Under the pieces are notes generated by a model. The model did not search any database, was not told where the DNA came from, and saw nothing but the letters and a program-made list of their open reading frames with translations. A stretch of DNA of 64,000 bases from Paraliobacillus salinarum (GTDB taxonomy: Bacteria; Bacillota; Bacilli; Bacillales; Amphibacillaceae): NCBI RefSeq assembly GCF_014083865.1, contig NZ_JACEFA010000005.1:62001-126000 (forward strand), read 5' to 3'. The position numbers and the translations under genes were made by a program. Shown here in pieces: positions 54,960-64,000 of this stretch (position 1 is its first letter; each line of letters begins with the position of its first letter).

Positions 54960-57215
54960 ATGGTGAAACGAGGCAGAATAATTGCCTTTTTTCTAATTGT
55001 ACTAACACTTATTGGGACAATTGGAACGACAATAACTGGAATTACAAAAGACATGAAGCTTGGTTTAGATCTTCAAGGTGGAGTAGAAATATTGTATGAG
55101 GTCGAACCACTGAATAAAGAGCAAGAGATAAATATAGAAGTACTTGAGGCTACGGTTGAATCGCTGAGACAACGTGTAGACGTTCTTGGGGTTAGTGAAC
55201 CTAATTTCAATATAGAAGAGCCTAACCGGATAAGAGTACAGCTAGCAGGTATTGAAAATGAAGATGAGGCAAGAGAACTTTTATCTACTTCTGCAAGGTT
55301 ATCCTTTAGAGATGTCGAAAATAAGGAATATTTAGATGGGTCAGATATTGTAGAGGGAAGCGCAAGGCAGGATTTTGATCCTCAAACGAATCAACCCATT
55401 GTAACAGTAGAGTTTAAGAGTACATCAGCCTTTGGTGATGCTACACGCGAAATTATGAATGATCCTAATTTGGATAATCGCATTGTCATCTGGATGGATT
55501 ACCAAGAAGGAGACTCATTTGAAGCAGAGGCATCAAAAGCAGATCCGAAGTATATTTCAGCACCTGGATTTAAAGAGGTTTTAAACAATAAAAATATAAT
55601 GATTTCAGGTAATTTCACTGTTGAATCAGCAAAACAGCTAGCAGATATATTAAACGCTGGCTCTTTACCAGTAAACTTGGTGGAGAAATATACGACATCT
55701 GTCGGTGCTCAGTTTGGGCTTCAAGCAATGGATAAAACAATCTTTGCTGGAATGCTTGGTGTAGCATTTATATTCTTATTTATGATTGCATATTACCGCT
55801 TTCCAGGGTTTATTGCGGTTATATCATTAAGTTTATATATCTACCTTGTTTTACTTGTATTTGAACTTATGAACGGTGTACTGACATTACCGGGTATAGC
55901 AGCATTGATACTAGGTGTCGGTATGGCTGTTGATGCAAATATTATAACTTATGAACGAATGAAGGAAGAGTTAAAAGAAGGTAAATCAATCATGGCAGCC
56001 TTTAAAGCGGGGAATAGTAATTCATTATCAACTATTTTCGATGCAAATATAACCACATTAATCGCTGCTACAGTTCTATTTATATTTGGTACAAGCTCTG
56101 TAAAAGGGTTTGCGACATTATTAATAGTGAGTGTTATGTTAAGTTTTGTTACCGCAGTGTTTGGTGCGAGATTCTTCTTAAGCCTATGGGTGAAGAGTAG
56201 ATACTTAAACAAACGCCCAGGTTGGTTTGGTGTAAAGCAATCAGAAATTAAAGATATTGCTGATTCAACCGAAATTGAACCGACTGTTTTCGGAAAACAA
56301 TTTGATTTTGTGAAGCATCGAAAAAAATTCTTCTTAACATCAGGTGTATTAGTGGTAGCAGGCATAGCCTTCTTGAGTATATTTGGTTTGAACTTAGGAA
56401 TAGACTTTACTCAGGGTTCACGTGTTGAAATAAATGCAGGGAATACAGTATCAGTAGAGGAAATAGAAAGTCATTTTGAAGAATTAACGTTAGAACCAGA
56501 TAAAATTTCGCTTTCAGGAAATGATAATGAAATTGCTGTTGCTCGTTTTGATTCACAATTAGAAAAAGAAACAGTTGCAACAATTAAATCGCATTTTAAT
56601 GATGCTTATGGCTCTGATCCTAATGTTAGTACTGTATCACCTGTAGTAGGGAAAGAGCTAGCTAAAAATGCAATGTTAGCTGTGCTATATGCATCAATTG
56701 GGATTATCATTTATGTAACGATAAGGTTTGAGTTTTATTTTGCTTTAACAGCAATTATTGCTTTATTACATGATGCGTTCTTTATTCTAGCTTTATTTAG
56801 TATTACTCAGCTGGAATTTGATATTACAATTATTGCCGCGATATTGACCATTGTGGGTTATTCGATTAATGATACGATTGTTACATTTGATCGAATTAGA
56901 GAAAACTTGAAGAAAAAGCAACGTGTTCGCTCTTTTGATGAGTTAGCTGCGATTGTAAATAAGAGTTTAATGCAAACATTGGGCAGAAGTATAAACACAG
57001 TATTAACTGTAATCGTTGCTGCGGTTATGTTGTATATCTTTGGTGCGGTATCTATTACCAATTTCTCTTTTGCATTAGTCGTTGGTTTGATCGCCGGAAC
57101 ATACTCTTCTCTATTTATCGCTGCACAATTATGGTTGGTTTGGAGAGGAAGAAATATCAAAGAAAAACCTATCGTTTATATTAAAAAGAAAAAAACTGAC
57201 GGACCAGTAGTATAA
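54960..57215 (+). CDS. secDF: Protein translocase subunits SecD and SecF, fused
   Basis: 751 residues, ATG after GAGGAGGCG. RND-type proton-driven accessory motor of Sec secretion. The SecD half (about 1-420) has LGLDLQGGVEILYEV, a P1 head and FIAVISLSLYIYLVLLVFELMNG helices with the GMAVDANIITYERMKEEL motif. The SecF half (about 440-740) has GLNLGIDFTQGSRVEI and VGYSINDTIVTFDRIRENLK. Fused SecDF is normal in Bacillus. yajC is encoded upstream. A terminator follows. Confidence 0.98.
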   Translation: MVKRGRIIAFFLIVLTLIGTIGTTITGITKDMKLGLDLQGGVEILYEVEPLNKEQEINIEVLEATVESLRQRVDVLGVSEPNFNIEEPNRIRVQLAGIENEDEARELLSTSARLSFRDVENKEYLDGSDIVEGSARQDFDPQTNQPIVTVEFKSTSAFGDATREIMNDPNLDNRIVIWMDYQEGDSFEAEASKADPKYISAPGFKEVLNNKNIMISGNFTVESAKQLADILNAGSLPVNLVEKYTTSVGAQFGLQAMDKTIFAGMLGVAFIFLFMIAYYRFPGFIAVISLSLYIYLVLLVFELMNGVLTLPGIAALILGVGMAVDANIITYERMKEELKEGKSIMAAFKAGNSNSLSTIFDANITTLIAATVLFIFGTSSVKGFATLLIVSVMLSFVTAVFGARFFLSLWVKSRYLNKRPGWFGVKQSEIKDIADSTEIEPTVFGKQFDFVKHRKKFFLTSGVLVVAGIAFLSIFGLNLGIDFTQGSRVEINAGNTVSVEEIESHFEELTLEPDKISLSGNDNEIAVARFDSQLEKETVATIKSHFNDAYGSDPNVSTVSPVVGKELAKNAMLAVLYASIGIIIYVTIRFEFYFALTAIIALLHDAFFILALFSITQLEFDITIIAAILTIVGYSINDTIVTFDRIRENLKKKQRVRSFDELAAIVNKSLMQTLGRSINTVLTVIVAAVMLYIFGAVSITNFSFALVVGLIAGTYSSLFIAAQLWLVWRGRNIKEKPIVYIKKKKTDGPVV

Positions 57216-57250
57216 TAAAAGTTATATTATAGCTTTTGAAACAAAAAACA

Positions 57251-57283
57251 AACTCTCCTTAATTTGGTTTAAGGAGAGTTTTT
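57251..57283 (+). terminator. Terminator of secDF
   Basis: AACTCTCCTTAA (57251-57262) and TTAAGGAGAGTT (57269-57280) form a perfect 12-bp stem, then five T. Confidence 0.9.
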
Positions 57284-57360
57284 CTGTGGAATAAATAAGC
57301 AAAAGAATAAAAAAATTTGCCGAACAAGCTAATATTAATTTGTGTTAAGGGGTGATTTTA

Positions 57361-57690
57361 TTGAGAGGTCAAACATATATTATTTCTGCATTGGTTTTTG
57401 CACTCATTGTAGCTATTTTTGCTGTTATTAATGGTGATGCAGTAACCGTTAATTACTTATTTGGTACAGGGCAAGTACCTCTAATTCTTGTTATTCTTAT
57501 ATCGACGCTTTTAGGTGGATTAATCACAGGAGCATTCGGTTTGTTTCGTTTGTTAAAGCTACAACGAACGCTTCGTGTACTACAAAAAGAAAATGAAACA
57601 TTAAAGGGAAACGCAATAGATGAATTAAGTGAGGATACATCGGTTAAGGATCAAACAAAGCCAGGCGAAGACAATTTGACACAAGATTGA
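57361..57690 (+). CDS. LapA-domain membrane protein
   Basis: 109 residues; TTG 57361 follows AAGGGGTGATTTTA, whereas the upstream GTG 57352 lies in that site. Two membrane helices (about 5-24 and 38-62) with INGDAVTVNYLFGTGQVPLI between them match the LapA/DUF1049 domain, followed by a coiled coil (KLQRTLRVLQKENETLKG) and an acidic tail. In Gram-negative cells LapA helps LPS assembly; here the role is unknown. It is YrvD-like by position before recJ. Confidence 0.88.
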   Translation: MRGQTYIISALVFALIVAIFAVINGDAVTVNYLFGTGQVPLILVILISTLLGGLITGAFGLFRLLKLQRTLRVLQKENETLKGNAIDELSEDTSVKDQTKPGEDNLTQD

Positions 57691-57769
57691 TTTAAATCGT
57701 AAAAAAGATAATAATTTATTTGAACCCCCTGACTGACTGCTGTATAATGAGTTGGTCAGGGGTGAATTT

Positions 57770-60124
57770 ATGTTACAAAGCAAGGCAAATTGGAATTTTA
57801 AAAATGATGACATGAAAGCATTGACTAATAACGCCTTTCATGGATTAGGGTTACCCCCTTTAATTGAACATTTATTAATGAAGCGTGGTGTAGAAACGAA
57901 AGAAGATGCGATATCTTTTTTAGAACCAAACCTCGACCATTTATATGATCCATCACGATTAACTGATATTGATAGAGTGAGAGAACGTATTAATCAAGCG
58001 ATTGATAATGGTGAAAGTATACTTGTTTTTGGAGATTATGATGCAGATGGTGTAACTGCTACTGCTGTTTTAATAGAAGCATTACGAGAATTAGGAGCTA
58101 TGTGTGATTATTATATACCAAACCGATTCACAGAAGGATATGGTCCTAATGAACAAGCATTTCGTGAGGCACATAAACAAGGGTTTCAGTTAATTATAAC
58201 TGTTGATACAGGTATTGCAGCTTTTGGTCCTGCTCAATTAGCTAAAGAATTAGGTATAGATTTGATTATAACCGATCACCATGAAGTTCAATCGGAATTA
58301 CCAGAAGCTTATGCAATTATACATCCAAAAACATCTTCAGATTATCCTTTTAAGGAACTGGCTGGTGTGGGTGTTGCATTTAAATTAGCACATTATTTAC
58401 TTGGTTATTTTCCAAAGCAATTTTTAGATTTAGTTGTAATTGGGACTATTGCAGATCTTGTTCCACTAGTAAATGAAAATCGTATTCTAGCTTTCCATGG
58501 TCTAAAAGCGATTAGCCAATCAAAACGTCCTGGTATCATCTCGTTAAAAAACATAGCTGGGATAACAAACGCCGTATCTGAAGAAGATATTGGTTTTTTA
58601 ATTGGACCTAGAATCAATGCGGTTGGTAGGCTGCAGAGTGCTTACCCTGCCTTAGAGCTACTTTTATCTGAGGATGTAGAACAAGCTGAATCTATCGCAA
58701 AAGAAATCAACGAAATAAATCAAGAAAGACAAAAGATTGTAGGGAATATTACAGAAGAAGCGATTGGACATGTAGAAGAAAATATAGAAGCGAACAAACG
58801 GGTAATTGTTGTTGCTAAGGAAGGTTGGAATGAAGGAGTGCTAGGTATCGTCGCATCTAAACTCGTTCGTTTATATCAACGCCCGGCAATCGTTCTAACA
58901 CTTCAACCTGATAAACAAAGAGCAAAAGGATCAGCACGTAGTATACCTGCTTTTGATCTGTTTGCAAATGGGATGGAAATAAAAGATTTGTTCCAGCAAT
59001 TTGGTGGTCATTCTCAAGCAGCAGGTATGACTTTATCAATTGATTCTATTGCTCAAGTTAGGGATGAATTCAATCAGTTAGCTGAGCAAAAGTTGTCAGA
59101 TGATGATTATAAAGAAAAGCTTGAAGTAGAAAAACAAATAGAATTGGATAACATTGATATTAAATTAGTCCAAACGTTAGACAAATTAGCCCCTTTTGGT
59201 ATGGGCAATCCAAAGCCATTGTTTTATATAAAAGGTAAGCCGACCGAGTTACGCCAGATAGGTAGCAAACAAAATCACTTAAAAGCTATCTTTCAAGGTG
59301 AGAATGAACGAGTACAAGCTATAGGTTTTGGTATGGGTGAACTTTATCAACAAGTTAGTCCGCAAGCAGAAATGGAAGTTGTTGGTTTTCTGCAAATAAA
59401 CGAATGGAATGGTAAAAAGAACACCCAAATCATGATGAAAGATATCGCTGTATCGGAATGGCAACTATTTGATTTTAGAGGATCAAAACTATGGGAAAAA
59501 CAAGTTGCTAATTATGATCCGGAATCTACAGCAATTGTTACATTCCAAGCTGCTAATCATTCTTTCACTCTTCCATATAAACACTATCAATTAGATCAAT
59601 TAAGAGAAGATGATGTGCATGATGGACTTAAAGAATATAAGACCATTATAATTGCTGATCTTCCAAGTGAACGTGAGGACATCCAATGGTTAATCCAATC
59701 GGTTTCTCCAGAAAACGTAGTTGTCAGTTATCATGTTTCGGATAATCAGCTATCACAGGCTTTTCCTAATCGAAATGATTTTAAATGGTTTTATGGTATG
59801 CTACTTAAACGAGGAGAATTTACGGTTTCAACTGATGTCCCTTTGTTGATTAAACATAAAGGTTGGAAAAAAGACAAAATTGAATTCATTATTAAGGTGT
59901 TTTCTGAATTAGAATTTGTTAAAATAAATGATGGGGTTCTAAGACCGATAGAACAACCATCAAAACGTGATTTAACTGAGTCTCAACTATATCAAAAAAT
60001 GATAGAGCAAGCTGAAATTGAGAAGATAATGTATTATTCTACTTACCAAGAATTAAAAGATTGGTTAACAAGTCAAATGGAGCAACAAGGCTCGATTAAG
60101 GAGGAAATGATTTATGGATTATAA
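57770..60124 (+). CDS. recJ: Single-stranded-DNA exonuclease RecJ
   Basis: 784 residues from ATG 57770 (AGGGGTGA upstream; TTG 57752 precedes that site). 5'-3' exonuclease of recombination and repair. The DHH domain has [26 protein letters not shown] and IITDHHEV; the DHHA1 domain has [14 protein letters not shown] and [13 protein letters not shown]. An OB domain and the long Bacillus-type C-terminal region (about 560-784) follow. The 3' end overlaps apt by 11 bases. Confidence 0.98.
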   Translation: MLQSKANWNFKNDDMKALTNNAFHGLGLPPLIEHLLMKRGVETKEDAISFLEPNLDHLYDPSRLTDIDRVRERINQAIDNGESILVFGDYDADGVTATAVLIEALRELGAMCDYYIPNRFTEGYGPNEQAFREAHKQGFQLIITVDTGIAAFGPAQLAKELGIDLIITDHHEVQSELPEAYAIIHPKTSSDYPFKELAGVGVAFKLAHYLLGYFPKQFLDLVVIGTIADLVPLVNENRILAFHGLKAISQSKRPGIISLKNIAGITNAVSEEDIGFLIGPRINAVGRLQSAYPALELLLSEDVEQAESIAKEINEINQERQKIVGNITEEAIGHVEENIEANKRVIVVAKEGWNEGVLGIVASKLVRLYQRPAIVLTLQPDKQRAKGSARSIPAFDLFANGMEIKDLFQQFGGHSQAAGMTLSIDSIAQVRDEFNQLAEQKLSDDDYKEKLEVEKQIELDNIDIKLVQTLDKLAPFGMGNPKPLFYIKGKPTELRQIGSKQNHLKAIFQGENERVQAIGFGMGELYQQVSPQAEMEVVGFLQINEWNGKKNTQIMMKDIAVSEWQLFDFRGSKLWEKQVANYDPESTAIVTFQAANHSFTLPYKHYQLDQLREDDVHDGLKEYKTIIIADLPSEREDIQWLIQSVSPENVVVSYHVSDNQLSQAFPNRNDFKWFYGMLLKRGEFTVSTDVPLLIKHKGWKKDKIEFIIKVFSELEFVKINDGVLRPIEQPSKRDLTESQLYQKMIEQAEIEKIMYYSTYQELKDWLTSQMEQQGSIKEEMIYGL

Positions 60125-60626
60125 ATCGTATATTACAGTAGTGGAAGATTGGCCAAAAGAAGGAGTTCAGTTTAAAGATATTACCACATTGATGGATAAT
60201 GGAAAAGCATATAAATCAGCTGTAAATGAAATAGTAAAATATGCAGAAGAAAAGGAAATAGATCTTGTAGTAGGACCAGAGGCGCGCGGGTTTATCGTTG
60301 GTTGCCCTGTCTCATACGCACTAGAGGTAGGTTTTGCTCCTGTTCGAAAAGAAGGAAAGTTACCACGTGAAGTAATAAAAGTTGATTATGGTTTAGAATA
60401 TGGAACGAACGTTTTAACTATTCATAAAGATGCTATTAAACCAGGACAACGTGTATTAATAACAGATGATTTATTAGCAACTGGTGGTACGATCGAAGCT
60501 ACAATTAAATTAGTGGAAGAATTAGGTGGTATAGTTATTGGATGTGCCTTCTTAATTGAGCTTACATATTTAAACGGTCGTGATAAATTGGAAGGTTATG
60601 ATATTCTTACATTGATGGAGTATTAA
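60114..60626 (+). CDS. apt: Adenine phosphoribosyltransferase
   Basis: 170 residues, ATG after AAGGAGGAAATGATTT within the end of recJ. Salvages adenine to AMP with [23 protein letters not shown] is the N-terminal signature, PEARGFIVG the adenine pocket, and [18 protein letters not shown] the PRPP loop. The recJ-apt-relA order is conserved in Bacillus. Confidence 0.98.
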   Translation: MDYKSYITVVEDWPKEGVQFKDITTLMDNGKAYKSAVNEIVKYAEEKEIDLVVGPEARGFIVGCPVSYALEVGFAPVRKEGKLPREVIKVDYGLEYGTNVLTIHKDAIKPGQRVLITDDLLATGGTIEATIKLVEELGGIVIGCAFLIELTYLNGRDKLEGYDILTLMEY

Positions 60627-60641
60627 GTATAATTAGATAGA

Positions 60642-60676
60642 AAGGAGTGCCTTTTAGAAAAGGTACTCCTTATTTT
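60642..60676 (+). terminator. Terminator after apt
   Basis: AAGGAGTGCCTTTT (60642-60655) pairs with AAAAGGTACTCCTT (60658-60671) with one wobble and a two-base apex; a T-rich tail follows. Confidence 0.75.
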
Positions 60677-60748
60677 ACAATTATTACGCAAGAAATGTAG
60701 TAAAATGTTTAAAAGAATAGACTTAATTGATGGGAAAGCATTGTATCA

Positions 60749-60777
60749 TTGTCAAAAATCTTTTATTATACTATGTA
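60749..60777 (+). promoter_or_regulatory. Possible promoter of relA
   Basis: TTGTCA (60749-60754) and TATGTA (60772-60777), spacer 17 bp, about 65 bp before the relA start. Confidence 0.45.
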
Positions 60778-60840
60778 AAGTTATTATTATATATTAATTT
60801 TTCTAAATGAACTGACGGTAAAAAGGACAAAGGTGATAAA

Positions 60841-63042
60841 ATGTCGAAGGATAATATTCTAACAGCTGAAGACGTAATTAAACAGGCATCTCAGTATCTT
60901 TCAAAAGAAGATACTGATTTTATTAGACATGCATATGAATATGCCGAAAAGTCGCATGCAAATCAATTTAGAAAATCGGGAGAACCGTATATTATTCATC
61001 CGATTCAAGTTGCAGGCATACTAGTTCATTTAGAATTAGATCCAGAAACAATTGCTGGTGGATTTTTGCATGACGTGGTAGAAGATACTGACACTACCGT
61101 AGCTATGATTGAGGAATCTTTTAATAGCGAAGTAGCCATGCTAGTAGATGGTGTGACAAAGCTTGGGAAGATTAAATACAAGTCAAAAGAAGAACAGCAA
61201 GCCGAAAATCATCGCAAAATGTTTATTGCTATGGCTAAGGATATAAGGGTTATCTTAATAAAATTAGCAGACCGCTTACACAATATGCGAACATTAAAAC
61301 ATTTACCTGCAGAAAAACAACGTCGCATCTCAAATGAAACATTAGAAATTTTTGCCCCGCTTGCGCATCGATTAGGTATATCTGCTGTGAAATGGGAATT
61401 AGAAGACACAGCTTTGCGCTACCTTAATCCTCAACAATATTATCGTATTGTTAATTTAATGAAACAAAAAAGACAAGAACGTGAGCATTATATCGAAGAA
61501 GTGATGAAGGAAGTTCAAAGTCAGCTGGAAGAAGTAAATATTCATGCTGATTTCTCTGGACGTCCCAAACACTTATATAGTATCTATCGTAAAATGGTTT
61601 TGCAAAACAAGCAGTTTAATGAAATTTATGACTTATTAGCGGTTCGAATTATTGTCGATAGTATTAAAGATTGTTATGCAGTATTGGGAATTATTCATAC
61701 ATGCTGGAAACCGATGCCCGGACGATTTAAAGATTATATCGCGATGCCTAAAGCTAATTTATATCAATCTCTCCACACAACCGTAATTGGACCAAAAGGC
61801 GCCCCGTTAGAAGTGCAAATTAGAACAAAAGAGATGCATGATATTGCCGAATACGGTATTGCAGCTCACTGGGCATATAAAGAAGGGCAAAAGCTAGAAC
61901 AAGGAAAAGCGAATTCAGAAGAAAAGCTTGCTTGGTTCCGGGAGATCATAGAATGGCAGAATGAAACAAACGATGCTGAAGAGTTTATGGAATCATTAAA
62001 AGTTGATTTATTCTCAGATATGGTTTACGTTTTCACACCGAAAGGCGATGTAATTGAGTTGCCCGCCGGGTCTGTTCCTATTGATTTCGCTTATAAAATT
62101 CATACAGAAATCGGTAATCAAACGATTGGGGCAAAAATTAACGGTAAAATGGAACCATTAGATTATCAATTGAAAAACGGGGATATCGTCGAAGTAATGA
62201 CATCAAAGCATTCCTATGGTCCTTCACGAGATTGGATCAAGATTACGCAAACATCTCAAGCAAAAAATAAAATTAAACAATTTTTCAAAAAGCAACAACG
62301 TGATGAAAACGTGGTTAAAGGTAAAGAAGCAATTGAAAAAGAAATTAAACAGCTTGGGTTTGAATCGAAAGAAGCAATGACTAATGAAGACTTGACTCGT
62401 GTAGCTAACCGATTTAATTTTGTTAGTATTGACGACATGTTTGCTGCCGTTGGTTATCAAGGGATTACAGCGTCACAAATTGCTACGCGATTAACTGAAA
62501 AACTAAGAAAAGAAGAAAAGAATCAAATTTTAGAACGAACGATTGAAGATGCACAAAAACAAACAGTTAAACCTAAATCCACCAAAAAGAAAGATACTGG
62601 AGTAAAAGTAGAAGGTATTGATAATCTGTTAGTGCGTTTAGCCAAATGTTGTAATCCCGTTCCTGGTGATGCTATTGTAGGCTATATTACGAAGGGACGC
62701 GGTGTATCCGTTCATCGTGAAGATTGCCCAAACATGCAAACAGAACAAGTAGATCATCGTTTACTAAATGTAGAATGGGAAGATACAGGTGCACAGTCGA
62801 AGCAATATCATGTTGATCTTGAGATATCAGGATATGATCGACGTGGCTTATTAAATGATGTACTACAAACAGTGAATGAAATGCGTACAAACATAATCGC
62901 TGTAAGTGGTAGGTCCGATCGAAATAAAATGGCCGTCGTGAACCTTACGATATTAATCCATAATATTGATCATCTTCGAAAGATAGTTGAACGATTAAAG
63001 CAAATCAAAGACGTATATACAGTAGAAAGAGTGGTTCAGTAG
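60841..63042 (+). CDS. relA: Bifunctional (p)ppGpp synthetase/hydrolase RelA
   Basis: 733 residues, ATG after AAAGGTGATAAA. Stringent response enzyme. The HD hydrolase domain (about 27-200; PYIIHPIQVAGIL, GGFLHDVVEDTDTT) keeps HD, so hydrolysis is likely. The synthetase domain (about 240-380; PGRFKDYIAMPKANLYQSLH, EVQIRTKEMHDIAEYGIAAH), TGS (about 390-455), zinc-finger/helical (LAKCCNPVPGDAIVGYITKG) and ACT domain (about 660-733) follow. The standard Rel layout of Bacillota. Confidence 0.98.
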   Translation: MSKDNILTAEDVIKQASQYLSKEDTDFIRHAYEYAEKSHANQFRKSGEPYIIHPIQVAGILVHLELDPETIAGGFLHDVVEDTDTTVAMIEESFNSEVAMLVDGVTKLGKIKYKSKEEQQAENHRKMFIAMAKDIRVILIKLADRLHNMRTLKHLPAEKQRRISNETLEIFAPLAHRLGISAVKWELEDTALRYLNPQQYYRIVNLMKQKRQEREHYIEEVMKEVQSQLEEVNIHADFSGRPKHLYSIYRKMVLQNKQFNEIYDLLAVRIIVDSIKDCYAVLGIIHTCWKPMPGRFKDYIAMPKANLYQSLHTTVIGPKGAPLEVQIRTKEMHDIAEYGIAAHWAYKEGQKLEQGKANSEEKLAWFREIIEWQNETNDAEEFMESLKVDLFSDMVYVFTPKGDVIELPAGSVPIDFAYKIHTEIGNQTIGAKINGKMEPLDYQLKNGDIVEVMTSKHSYGPSRDWIKITQTSQAKNKIKQFFKKQQRDENVVKGKEAIEKEIKQLGFESKEAMTNEDLTRVANRFNFVSIDDMFAAVGYQGITASQIATRLTEKLRKEEKNQILERTIEDAQKQTVKPKSTKKKDTGVKVEGIDNLLVRLAKCCNPVPGDAIVGYITKGRGVSVHREDCPNMQTEQVDHRLLNVEWEDTGAQSKQYHVDLEISGYDRRGLLNDVLQTVNEMRTNIIAVSGRSDRNKMAVVNLTILIHNIDHLRKIVERLKQIKDVYTVERVVQ

Positions 63043-63062
63043 TATAAAGGGGTTTTTAATAA

Positions 63063-63509
63063 ATGAAAGCAGTTATTCAACGTGTATCACATGCTAGTGT
63101 ACGTGTAGACCAAGAAACAGTTGGGAAAATAGATGAAGGTATCTTAGTGCTATTAGGTGTAGCTGACGATGATACTGAGGCTGATGCAGATTATTTAGTA
63201 AATAAAGTTGTTCATTTAAGAATTTTTGAAGATGAAAATGAAAAAATGAATTTATCCTTACTTGATAAAAAGGGAGGGCTATTGTCTGTATCCCAATTTA
63301 CACTGTACGGAGATACTCGCAAAGGGAGACGCCCTAACTTCATGCGTGCCGCACGCCCGGGGATTGCACAACAACACTATCAATACTTTAACGAACAAGT
63401 TAAGCAAGCAGGAATAACTGTAGAGACAGGTGTTTTTGGAGCGATGATGGAAGTGGATAGTGTGAATGACGGTCCAGTTACTTTAATTATCGATAGTAAA
63501 GAAAAATAG
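63063..63509 (+). CDS. dtd: D-aminoacyl-tRNA deacylase
   Basis: 148 residues, ATG after AAAGGGGTTTTTAATAA. Removes D-amino acids (and Gly from tRNA-Ala) from charged t[19 protein letters not shown] is the family start; the [17 protein letters not shown] active-site block and the [11 protein letters not shown] end, including the GP motif, are present. Follows relA by 20 bp. A shared terminator separates it from the amidase. Confidence 0.98.
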   Translation: MKAVIQRVSHASVRVDQETVGKIDEGILVLLGVADDDTEADADYLVNKVVHLRIFEDENEKMNLSLLDKKGGLLSVSQFTLYGDTRKGRRPNFMRAARPGIAQQHYQYFNEQVKQAGITVETGVFGAMMEVDSVNDGPVTLIIDSKEK

Positions 63510-63546
63510 TTAGTGGGCGTATGATCCCCTCTAACTATTTTTTTAT
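63502..63546. terminator. Bidirectional terminator between dtd and the amidase
   Basis: The left arm 63502-63516 (AAATAGTTAG plus GGG) pairs with the right arm from 63526 (CCC then CTAACTATTT), with a few mismatches. T-runs on both strands serve convergent genes. Confidence 0.75.
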
Positions 63547-63557
63547 TTTATCCATGA

Positions 63558-64000
63558 TCAATTTGAACTGTGGAAAAAATATCGCTGCAATCCTGCTATA
63601 ATTCCTCTACTAAGTTTTTGTTGGTAAGTATTCGTTTGTATTCGTTCTTCTTCAGACGCATTGGAGATGAAACCGAGTTCTAATAATAGCGAAGGAGTAT
63701 GATTTGTACGTAATACTTGAAAATCACCAAATTGTGCAGCTCGGTCATCACTTCCTGTCGATTCAATCAAACCTTCATGAACATATGTTGCTAATAATTT
63801 GTCTTTATCATCATAATAATATGTTCCAATACCATTTGCACTAGGATATTGTGGTGTACTATTGTAATGAATACTCAGAAATACATCTGCTTCTTTAAAA
63901 TTCGCATAACTTGATCTAGGTGTTAGTGAAATAAACCGATCATCAGATCTAGTCAAATGGACAATTGCCCCTAGCTGTTCTAAATAGTTCTTTATATTGT
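63558..64000 (-). CDS. N-acetylmuramoyl-L-alanine amidase, C-terminal part (Amidase_3)
   Basis: The frame is open to the right edge, so only the last 147 codons are seen; the TTG at 63956 is internal. Zinc amidase that cuts the stem peptide from peptidoglycan. Visible Amidase_3 blocks are IVHLTRSDDRFISLTPRSSY, ADVFLSIHYNSTP with a zinc His, and LLLELGFISNASEEE with the catalytic Glu. The B. subtilis gene at this place is yrvJ, a secreted SH3-containing amidase; whether this one has SH3 repeats lies outside the window. Confidence 0.9.
   Translation of the reverse strand, partial: NIKNYLEQLGAIVHLTRSDDRFISLTPRSSYANFKEADVFLSIHYNSTPQYPSANGIGTYYYDDKDKLLATYVHEGLIESTGSDDRAAQFGDFQVLRTNHTPSLLLELGFISNASEEERIQTNTYQQKLSRGIIAGLQRYFFHSSN

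Overview
The window is a stretch of low-GC, endospore-former chromosome from the Bacillaceae. Gene content and order follow the Bacillus subtilis hemL - spoVID - ysxE - valS - folC - spoIIB - radC - mreBCD - minCD - spoIVFAB - rplU - prp - rpmA - spo0B - obg - pheB - pheA - safA - yebC - bofC - ruvAB - queA - tgt - yajC - spoVB - secDF - recJ - apt - relA - dtd - yrvJ backbone. Sporulation genes (spoVID, ysxE, spoIIB, spoIVFA/FB, spo0B, safA, bofC, spoVB) point to an endospore former. Exact genus cannot be fixed from the sequence; a relative of the Oceanobacillus/Virgibacillus/Gracilibacillus group is my inference. No rRNA, tRNA, CRISPR, transposase or phage genes were seen.

Layout. 1-882 is the 3' part of hemL. 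883-3350 is an accessory gap between hemL and spoVID: a 52-bp tandem array of hairpins, then small membrane proteins and lipoproteins. 3531-9363 holds spoVID, ysxE, a small convergent membrane protein and valS. The valS gene has a T-box leader with a GTC specifier, but an interspersed structured repeat of about 160 bp separates the leader from the gene. 9532-15175 is an insertion relative to B. subtilis: a Bce-type two-component system plus ABC transporter (peptide-antibiotic resistance module) and a lone ATP-grasp ligase. folC follows.

16641-26378 is a complete type IV pilus locus (minor pilins, a PilX/beta-solenoid protein, PilB, PilT, PilC, major pilin PilA, prepilin peptidase PilD, PilM, PilN, PilO) sitting where B. 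subtilis has comC. The leader of pilA contains what reads as a c-di-GMP-II (GEMM-II) riboswitch. It has its own promoter and a terminator that competes with aptamer helix P1, which predicts an ON switch. PilB also begins with an MshEN-like domain, a fold that binds c-di-GMP in other PilB/MshE proteins. This c-di-GMP-gated pilus locus is the most interesting system in the window.

26567-40308 is backbone for cell shape, division-site selection, the sigma-K checkpoint, ribosomal proteins L21/L27 with the L27-processing protease Prp, the phosphorelay (Spo0B), Obg and phenylalanine biosynthesis. 40782-54842 carries spore coat genes, nadE, yebC, bofC, ruvAB, queA, tgt, yajC, membrane proteins, spoVB and comN. 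54960-64000 carries secDF, lapA, recJ, apt, relA, dtd and the C-terminal part of a cell-wall amidase. Many starts were reassigned inward from the longest reading frame because a good Shine-Dalgarno sequence sits inside the frame.
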